Source of the DNA: an uncultured Clostridia bacterium
GTDB lineage: Bacteria; Bacillota; Clostridia; Christensenellales; Pumilibacteraceae
Direction: 5' to 3'
NCBI GenBank assembly: GCA_947385185.1
Contig: CANDJX010000045.1
Coordinates: 1-11,508 of the forward strand
DNA: 11,508 nt
The notes under the pieces are model-generated. The model made no database searches. It was not told the origin of the DNA and was given only the letters and a program-made list of their open reading frames with translations. Position 1 is the first letter of the stretch, and each line of letters opens with the position of its first letter. Below are positions 6,734 through 11,508 of the stretch, in pieces. Both the position numbers and the translations under genes were made by a program.

Positions 6734-6758
6734 TGAGAGATGACTGCGGTTATAAATT

Positions 6759-7730
6759 TCAATCGTATATCGTGCTTATGGGAGAATCGCTGAATACGCT
6801 TTCTATACCCTTCGCGAATATGGGCGCGACGGAAAGCGGTACGAGCTTGGAGAGCTTGAACGACTCGGGCTGTTCGATCGTGTTGAGCATGAACAGTTTT
6901 TCGATATACGAATTTTCAAGACGTTCGCAAGCCGGACCGGACAGCACGCCGTGAGTACAGCAGGCGTAAACCTTTTTCGCTCCGCCCACTTCGACGAGCG
7001 CTTTCGCGCCCTGCGTGATCGTGCCCGCGGTGTCGATCATGTCGTCCACGATAAGACAAACCTTGCCTCTGACGTCGCCGACGATGTTCATGACTTCCAT
7101 GACGTTCGCTTTAGGACGGCGCTTGTCCACTATGGCGAGCGGAGTGCCGAGCTTTTCGCCCATTCTTCTCGCGCGCGCAACGCTGCCGACGTCGGGCGAA
7201 ACGGTGATGAGTTCGTCGCGTTCCATGGCTTCCTTGAAAAATTGCTGTTTTCTTATCGCATTGCCGAGAATGGGTATGCCGATGAGATGATCGACGGGAA
7301 TGTCGAAAAATCCCTGTATCTGGTTCGCGTGGAGATCCATGGTAAGAAGCCTGTCCGCGCCTGCCGTCGTGATCATGTTCGCGACGAGCTTTGCCGTAAT
7401 GGGATCGCGGGGGCGGGCTTTTCTGTCCTGACGCGCATACCCGAAATAAGGGATGACCGCGGTGATTCTGCCGGCGCTGGCGCGCTTGAGCGCGTCGATC
7501 ATGACGAGCAGTTCCATGAGGTTGTCGTTTACGGGGTACGAAGTAGACTGGATCACATACGCGTCGCTTCCGCGTACGGTTTCGCTTACGTGTACGGAAC
7601 ACTCGCCGTCCGAGAATTTACCTACTTCGAGCGCGCCGAGCGGAAGCCCGAGGCAGTCGGAAATTTCTTTTGCGAGTTTGGGACACGCAGTCCCCGCGAA
7701 CAGTTTGATCTGGTTGCCGTGTACGTTCAT
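6759..7730 (-). CDS. prs: Ribose-phosphate pyrophosphokinase (PRPP synthetase)
   Basis: This 323-aa cytosolic enzyme makes PRPP from ribose 5-phosphate and ATP, feeding purine, pyrimidine, histidine, tryptophan and NAD synthesis. Family motifs occur in order: the flexible loop FGYARQDRK (96-104), DLHANQIQGFF (132-142), PDVGSVARARRMG (179-191), and the PRPP-binding loop VDDMIDTAGTI (228-238). Length is about the usual 310-320. ATG 7730 gives the normal N-terminus (KLFAGTACPKLAKEI). The ribosome binding site is not ideally placed: AAAGGA lies about 13 nt upstream. It starts 28 nt after the glmU stop, the classic Bacillota glmU-prs order, and is followed by an intrinsic terminator at 6690-6656. 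Confidence 0.98.
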   Translation of the reverse strand: MNVHGNQIKLFAGTACPKLAKEISDCLGLPLGALEVGKFSDGECSVHVSETVRGSDAYVIQSTSYPVNDNLMELLVMIDALKRASAGRITAVIPYFGYARQDRKARPRDPITAKLVANMITTAGADRLLTMDLHANQIQGFFDIPVDHLIGIPILGNAIRKQQFFKEAMERDELITVSPDVGSVARARRMGEKLGTPLAIVDKRRPKANVMEVMNIVGDVRGKVCLIVDDMIDTAGTITQGAKALVEVGGAKKVYACCTHGVLSGPACERLENSYIEKLFMLNTIEQPESFKLSKLVPLSVAPIFAKGIESVFSDSPISTIYD

Positions 7731-7758
7731 TATTTATCTTAGGTCCTTTAATAAAAAG

Positions 7759-8862
7759 TTATTTTTCCTCATCGCCGGCGTAGGCGTTCTTGCTCCAGTT
7801 CTCTTTTACCGTCTGAACGCCGCGGCAGATCGCGAGCGCGCGGGCGGGTACGTCGGACGTTATGACCGAGCCTGCTGCGATGAACGCGCAGTCGCCGATT
7901 TCGAGCGGAGCTACGAGCGTGGAATTGCTCCCCACGAACACTTTATTGCCCAGGCGCGTCCTGCGTTTGTCCCTGCCGTCGTAATTGGCAAACACTACGC
8001 CCGCGCCGATATTGCAGTTGTTGCCGATTTCCGCATCGCCGACGTATGCGAGATGACTCACCTTGCTGCCCGACCCGATACGGCTGTTTTTAATCTCGAC
8101 GTAATCGCCTATCCTTGCGCCCGACTCGATGACCGAACCCGTGCGGAGATGCGCGTACGGTCCTACGGTTGCGTTCTTATACACGAGCGCGCCGGTGAGA
8201 GTACTGCTCCTGACTACCGCGCCCGATTCGACGATGGACGATTCGATCACGCAATGCTCGCCTATCGTCGCGCCGCCGCGGATAATGGTCTTGCCCTTAA
8301 GCGTGCAGAACGGGTGGATTTTCGCGCCCGATTCGATGACGACGTTCGCACCGATAAACGTAGAATTGGGATCGACTATTTCGACCCCGCGCTCCATGAA
8401 AAAATATACGATGCGCGAACGGAGAATTTCCGCCGCGTACGCAAGCTGATTATAGTTAACGACCGTGACGAAATCGTCGTCGCCGGGCGTGTACACTCTG
8501 TCGGTATATATCTTATCCGTCGTGCGCGCATAGTCGGTGCGGATTATCCATCCGCGCGGCATACGCATGACGTTCATGCTCTCGTGACGGAATTTCGCCA
8601 ACGCCTCGTTGACCGCGGCATAAGTGATGAGCGGCGTATCCGAGTATAAAACGACTGTGATCGGACGCACGGCGTCGAGATGAGTCACGACGACCGGAAG
8701 CAGATCGTCGCCCTCGTTGTACGGCACGCTCTCGGTTTCCATTCCGCGCATGGCGCAAGACACCCACTGCTCGAGAGTGCGACCGAAAAGGTCCGTATCC
8801 GCCGTAGGCTTGCCTTCGCCGCGGCTAACGCGGAGTATCAATACTTTTACGTCATCGTTCAC
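7759..8862 (-). CDS. glmU: GlmU-like protein: intact acetyltransferase half, degenerate uridylyltransferase half
   Basis: GlmU normally acetylates glucosamine 1-phosphate and then couples it to UTP, giving UDP-GlcNAc for peptidoglycan. With the GTG start at 8862 this copy has 367 aa, against about 456 in E. coli. The C-terminal left-handed beta-helix (about 168-355) keeps the acetyltransferase residues: HLRTG (239-243), EIKNSR (256-261), SHLAYVGD (269-276, catalytic-type His), CNIGAG (283-288), NYDG (293-296) and AICRGVQ (344-350). The N-terminal half is about 80 residues short. LAAGxGTRM is replaced by LRVSRGEGKPT (10-20), leaving SDTPLIT (74-80), VNYNQLA and the GVEIVDP bridge. Uridylylation is therefore doubtful. 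The frame also opens at TTG 8919, but a strong promoter lies between that codon and GTG 8862, so GTG is preferred. No ribosome binding site precedes it. The gene lies 28 nt before prs. Confidence 0.88.
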   Translation of the reverse strand: MNDDVKVLILRVSRGEGKPTADTDLFGRTLEQWVSCAMRGMETESVPYNEGDDLLPVVVTHLDAVRPITVVLYSDTPLITYAAVNEALAKFRHESMNVMRMPRGWIIRTDYARTTDKIYTDRVYTPGDDDFVTVVNYNQLAYAAEILRSRIVYFFMERGVEIVDPNSTFIGANVVIESGAKIHPFCTLKGKTIIRGGATIGEHCVIESSIVESGAVVRSSTLTGALVYKNATVGPYAHLRTGSVIESGARIGDYVEIKNSRIGSGSKVSHLAYVGDAEIGNNCNIGAGVVFANYDGRDKRRTRLGNKVFVGSNSTLVAPLEIGDCAFIAAGSVITSDVPARALAICRGVQTVKENWSKNAYAGDEEK

Positions 8863-8868
8863 GGTATT

Positions 8869-8897
8869 ATTATATGTCGTAAACGGAAATAAGTCAA
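8869..8897 (-). promoter_or_regulatory. Near-consensus promoter for glmU-prs
   Basis: The -35 is TTGACT (8897-8892), the spacer is 17 bp, and the -10 is TATAAT (8874-8869), the closest match to consensus in the window. It begins 19 bp after the stop codon of the LytTR gene. The predicted transcription start (about 8862) coincides with the proposed GTG start of glmU. Confidence 0.78.
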
Positions 8898-8915
8898 GTA
8901 AAAAACGGTTTCGGT

Positions 8916-9672
8916 TCAACTTCCGTTTATAAGTATATTTCTGCTTTGCAGATAATTCATGAACGCGACGCGGACGTCCTTCGTAAATCCGCGGCGGATC
9001 GGAATCTCGAAGCCGTTTTTCATGATGACTTTACCCGTCTGTATTTCGGCGACGTATCCGAAATTTACGACGAAACTTCGGTGCGGACAGAAAAACCCGC
9101 GATCGGACAGCGTTTCGCACAATGCGGAAATGGAGCTGTATATTTCGTCGTAATCGTCCGAATCCGCCATATAGACGCGCTGGACGTTCTGCATCCCCTC
9201 GAAGTACATGATCTTTTCGGGATCGTATACGCCTATGCCGTTGCGTTTTTTCAGTAAAAGCGTGTCCGGGCGGTCGGCAAACCGCTCTTTTTCGGCGATA
9301 TATCTCTGGAGCGCGCGCTTGATGTCCGGCATCAGATTGGACTTTCTGACGAACGCGAACGGATTGCATTCGAAAGTGTCGAACACGCGATCCGTCCTGT
9401 TCGACACGAAAATTATGTCCACCGCCACGTGATTTCGCCTGATTTCTTTGGCGAATGCGACCCCCCCCCCACGAATTTTTGCCGTAAGGCATTTCGATAT
9501 CGAGCAAAAGCAGATCGAATATCTTGCTTTTCATTCGCTCGAAAAGACTCGCCGTATCGTAGAATTTTTCCACCGTAGCGCGATTGCCGAATATGCTCGT
9601 CACCGCGGACGTTATGACGTCGACCGCTATTTTTTCGTCGTCGCATACCGCGACGCTGCACGTTTTCTCCAT
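8916..9672 (-). CDS. LytTR-family response regulator, frameshifted at a G10 run
   Basis: As read, the gene falls into two frames: the first half of a receiver, then the rest of the receiver plus LytTR. Removing one G from the run at 9470-9461 joins them into a normal 251-aa protein continuing GGVAFAKEIRRN. The receiver has the full site (CDDE at 10-13, Asp58 in LLLLDIEMP, Lys in FVRKS). The LytTR part shows HRSFVVNFGYV and the MKNGFEIPIRRGF end. It would be phosphorylated by a GHKL kinase and bind promoter DNA. ATG 9672 is preferred because AGGGAG lies 9 nt before it; ATG 9681 directly abuts that site. The gene follows the kinase-domain ORF by 27 nt. As read, translation gives an 80-residue receiver fragment and then shadow sequence. 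A GTG at 9428 could start the second piece alone. Confidence 0.85.
9461..9470 (-). repeat. G10 homopolymer at the LytTR frameshift
   Basis: Ten C on the plus strand (ten G on the coding strand), about 70 codons into the gene. The receiver and LytTR frames join at nine or twelve G but not at ten. This is either a real slippage-prone tract or a homopolymer sequencing error. Confidence 0.9.
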
Positions 9673-9699
9673 TTCCACCATCTCCCTGTTTTTACGTCT

Positions 9700-10506
9700 T
9701 TAAGCGCGGTCGCATTTCAGCATCACGTCGGCGACGAACTTGCCGTCTTTGACTTCGTACCTGACGCAACCCGAATGTCCCTCCGCTATTTTTTTGATTA
9801 TGCGCGTACCTATACCGTGCTTTTCCTTGTCCTCTTTCGCCGTAACAAATCCGTCTTTTCCCATGTGCACCGTATCGGGATCGACCGAATTTACGGTGCG
9901 AACGGGAAGGTATCCGTTCGTGTAAGTCGCGACTATCTCGAGCATACGCTTTTCGGGCGCGACGCGCAAGCACCCTTCGATCGCGTTGTCCGACAGATTG
10001 GTAAGCAGGCTCGTGAGCTCCACGTCGGATATTTTCAGTTCGCGCGGGACGGCAGCGCGTATATCCGTGTTTATGCCGCTGCGTTCCGCCTTTTCTTTGG
10101 CAAGGTTGAGCGCGATATTCACAATACCGTTCTCGGTAAAAATGATCTTGCCCGCGCTGCCGACGGTGGACGAACCGCCCGACCCCAGCACGGAATTGAC
10201 GGAATAATAACCGAACAGGTTTACTTTGCTGTTCTTCGCAAGAGGCAGAGTATTATTCTTGTTGCGGAGCAAAACCGCGCCCTCCTCCATCGTTCTGACA
10301 GAAACGTCTCTGGTGTTCGCGACGGCGGTGTCCCAAGTAAAGTCATCATCGAGGACGGAGTTACCCGTTTCGGAGAAGCTCGACCACCACATCGTTATGA
10401 ACGAATTCGCGGTTACGCTCAGTGTCGTCAACGCAATAAACAGCGCGAGCAACAACACCATGATCGCAATACCGACGATTCCGATCGTCTTGCTTTGTTG
10501 TTTCAT
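9700..10506 (-). CDS. Chimeric ORF: GH3 N-terminus fused to a GHKL histidine-kinase ATPase domain
   Basis: This is one uninterrupted 268-aa frame with a clear AAAGGAGAG site 7 nt upstream. Residues 1-116 look like the start of an inverted GH3 enzyme: one transmembrane helix (about 8-31), EEGAVLLRN (74-82), LPL, VNLFGY and Gly-rich VLGSGGSSTVG (106-116), paralleling the GH3 gene at 2988. From about residue 124 the sequence is a GHKL (AgrC/LytS-type) ATPase domain: ENGIVNIALN, the N box LLTNLSDNAIEGC (167-179) and the G box KHGIGTRIIKKIAEGHSG (229-246). The histidine (DHp) domain and membrane sensor expected before it are absent, and so is the rest of the GH3 enzyme. It should hydrolyse no sugar and cannot autophosphorylate in the usual way. 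The downstream LytTR gene is the expected partner of the kinase part; the upstream membrane protein may belong with the GH3 part. It is either a true deletion fusion or an assembly join. Confidence 0.85.
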   Translation of the reverse strand: MKQQSKTIGIVGIAIMVLLLALFIALTTLSVTANSFITMWWSSFSETGNSVLDDDFTWDTAVANTRDVSVRTMEEGAVLLRNKNNTLPLAKNSKVNLFGYYSVNSVLGSGGSSTVGSAGKIIFTENGIVNIALNLAKEKAERSGINTDIRAAVPRELKISDVELTSLLTNLSDNAIEGCLRVAPEKRMLEIVATYTNGYLPVRTVNSVDPDTVHMGKDGFVTAKEDKEKHGIGTRIIKKIAEGHSGCVRYEVKDGKFVADVMLKCDRA

Positions 10507-10535
10507 AGATTTTCTCTCCTTTTATAATATTGAAA

Positions 10536-11198
10536 TTACGACTGAGTCGATATTTCCGGGTCATCGTTATCCGCCGGACTATCCGTAAGGAATAATCTCG
10601 ACTCGGTTATAATCGCCGCGTAAGGCAGACAGGTGGACAGCGTGCTCATCACGAACATGAAATCGTAAGTCCGGATCGTCGTGTTCGGACCTATGAAAGC
10701 AAGATCGACTATACTGCAGAGCAGCGCGCACGAGCAGGCTATTATTGCGACGATGAACGTCTTTTTGCGATTGCCCTTGAAAGCATATCCGAAGAAGCAG
10801 AGCACGGCTATTATGAGATGAACGAATACGTAAAGCACGTCTTCCATAAGCTCCATGGAATTCTGATATTCCGCATTGCCTATAAGCCCGAGCACGGTCA
10901 CCGGAATAATAACGACTTCGGTTATCAGGCAGAATAAAAACGATCTGCTTAATGTTTTCTCGGGTGAAAGATTCGTCACTGACAGCAGTCCGATCGAAAT
11001 CACCGACGCAAGATACCCCGCCACGCATACGTACAGCAATAAATATCTGATTACGAAATCGGCGCCGATCGTCATGCGGAAATACGTGCGGTGAGTCGCC
11101 ATCGAGATGAAAGCGACGAGAATCAGAACCGCGACGACAGCCGAAACTATGAAGCCGATCAAGTTTTTCTTATCTTTCAGTTTTTTGAAATCAAACAT
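10536..11198 (-). CDS. Six-helix membrane protein of unknown function
   Basis: This 220-aa protein has six hydrophobic segments, at about 12-32, 45-67, 84-105, 118-136, 145-165 and 178-197. A basic N-terminus (MFDFKKLKDKKN) and an acidic C-terminal tail (SPADNDDPEISTQS) flank them. No catalytic or binding motif is recognised. ATG 11198 has an excellent site (AAAGGAGGG, spacing about 5). It is first in the operon behind a promoter at 11258-11230, and ends 29 nt before the GH3-kinase chimera. I infer from that order that it may work with the GH3 protein of which only the N-terminus remains, for example in anchoring or export. It is not a kinase sensor of a recognised type. The function is unknown. 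Confidence 0.82.
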   Translation of the reverse strand: MFDFKKLKDKKNLIGFIVSAVVAVLILVAFISMATHRTYFRMTIGADFVIRYLLLYVCVAGYLASVISIGLLSVTNLSPEKTLSRSFLFCLITEVVIIPVTVLGLIGNAEYQNSMELMEDVLYVFVHLIIAVLCFFGYAFKGNRKKTFIVAIIACSCALLCSIVDLAFIGPNTTIRTYDFMFVMSTLSTCLPYAAIITESRLFLTDSPADNDDPEISTQS

Positions 11199-11229
11199 GA
11201 TTTCCCTCCTTTATTTATTCGACCGTTTT

Positions 11230-11258
11230 ATGATAACACGGCGGCGGTAAGCGTACAA
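11230..11258 (-). promoter_or_regulatory. Probable promoter of the membrane protein operon
   Basis: The -35 is TTGTAC (11258-11253), the spacer is 17 bp, and the -10 is TATCAT (11235-11230). Predicted start is near 11223, about 25 nt before the ATG. The boxes are weaker than the other promoters here, but the spacing is ideal and the position fits. Confidence 0.55.
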
Positions 11259-11340
11259 GATTGTTATGACAAAATGTATCAAACGCGATACGGACGACAT
11301 AGTGCACAGGATAAAGAGTACGTTTTATCTTCCGAAATGC

Positions 11341-11376
11341 AAAAAAACGGCTTCCCCTTTCACGGGGAAACCGTTT
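11341..11376 (-). terminator. Intrinsic terminator of the gene entering at the right edge
   Basis: A 13-bp stem with one mismatch, AAACGGCTTCCCC (11345-11357) with GGGGAAACCGTTT (11364-11376), has a 6-nt loop. A run of seven T (11347-11341) follows on the minus strand. It lies about 70 nt after the stop codon at 11447. Confidence 0.85.
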
Positions 11377-11446
11377 CATGTATGAGTTTATGTAATTATA
11401 AAATCCGGCGATTAAGAATTATGTATTTTGCCGTTCGGAATTGTTT

Positions 11447-11508
11447 TCAGAAGAACTCGGCATAGCGTTCCGCAAGGTATGCGATACGCTCGGGCGTTAT
11501 GAGCCCCT
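11447..11508 (-). CDS. C-terminal end of an unidentified protein
   Basis: The last 19 codons and a TGA stop are visible, ending GLITPERIAYLAERYAEFF. The amphipathic, codon-like composition and the terminator placed shortly downstream support a real gene end. The fragment is too short to name a family; the gene begins outside the window. Confidence 0.6.
   Translation of the reverse strand, partial: GLITPERIAYLAERYAEFF

Noticed and set aside
7453..8649. Long plus-strand open frame opposite prs and glmU
   Set aside because: It is Arg/Ala/Asp-rich shadow coding across two well-identified genes and an intergenic gap.
8863..8919. Extended glmU start at TTG 8919
   Set aside because: It would place the -35 and -10 boxes inside the coding sequence and add residues unlike any GlmU N-terminus; GTG 8862 is preferred, though read-through use is not excluded.
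11310..11329. Inverted repeat GATAAA/TTTATC upstream of the membrane protein promoter
   Set aside because: Six-base AT-rich arms are expected by chance in an AT-rich intergenic region.
1..11508. Mobile element, prophage or CRISPR content
   Set aside because: No transposase, integrase, direct-repeat array, attachment site or phage gene was seen on either strand.

Overview
The window reads as chromosomal DNA of an uncultured Bacillota, most likely an anaerobic gut-type Clostridia (a Christensenellales-like lineage is possible, but that is a guess). The reasons are strong AGGAGG-type ribosome binding sites, LytTR response regulators with a GHKL-type kinase domain, a glmU-prs gene pair, and a large membrane-anchored GH3 glycosidase with reversed domain order. 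All convincing genes lie on the minus strand, so transcription runs from high to low coordinates. No tRNA, rRNA, CRISPR array, transposase or phage gene was seen.

Layout in the direction of transcription: (a) 11508-11341, the last 19 codons of an unidentified gene and its terminator. (b) 11258-6656, one apparent operon with its own promoter: a six-helix membrane protein, a chimeric ORF joining a GH3 N-terminus to a GHKL histidine-kinase ATPase domain, a LytTR response regulator frameshifted at a run of ten G, a GlmU-like acetyltransferase with a shrunken uridylyltransferase half, and ribose-phosphate pyrophosphokinase (prs), then an intrinsic terminator. A near-consensus internal promoter just ahead of glmU probably lets glmU-prs run independently. 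(c) 6601-3295, a second operon: DctM-like (TRAP-type) permease, a small two-helix membrane protein overlapping it by ATGA, signal peptidase I, and a second LytTR regulator whose receiver lacks the phosphoacceptor Asp, then a terminator. (d) 3201-1, a promoter, a leader of about 180 nt with a terminator-like hairpin and a possible leader peptide, and a GH3 glycosidase cut by the window edge.

What stands out is regulatory. Both LytTR regulators carry a G homopolymer of nine or ten bases, the only such G/C tracts in the window. One is in frame at nine, and the other is out of frame at ten and would be restored at nine. The kinase that should pair with the second regulator has lost its sensor and histidine domains and carries a GH3 head instead. 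A 17-bp element (16/17 identical, in inverted orientation) lies upstream of the promoters of both the permease operon and the GH3 gene. The chimera and the frameshift could each be real (gene decay, recombination, phase variation) or assembly and sequencing artefacts. The sequence alone cannot decide, and each finding names the decisive check.
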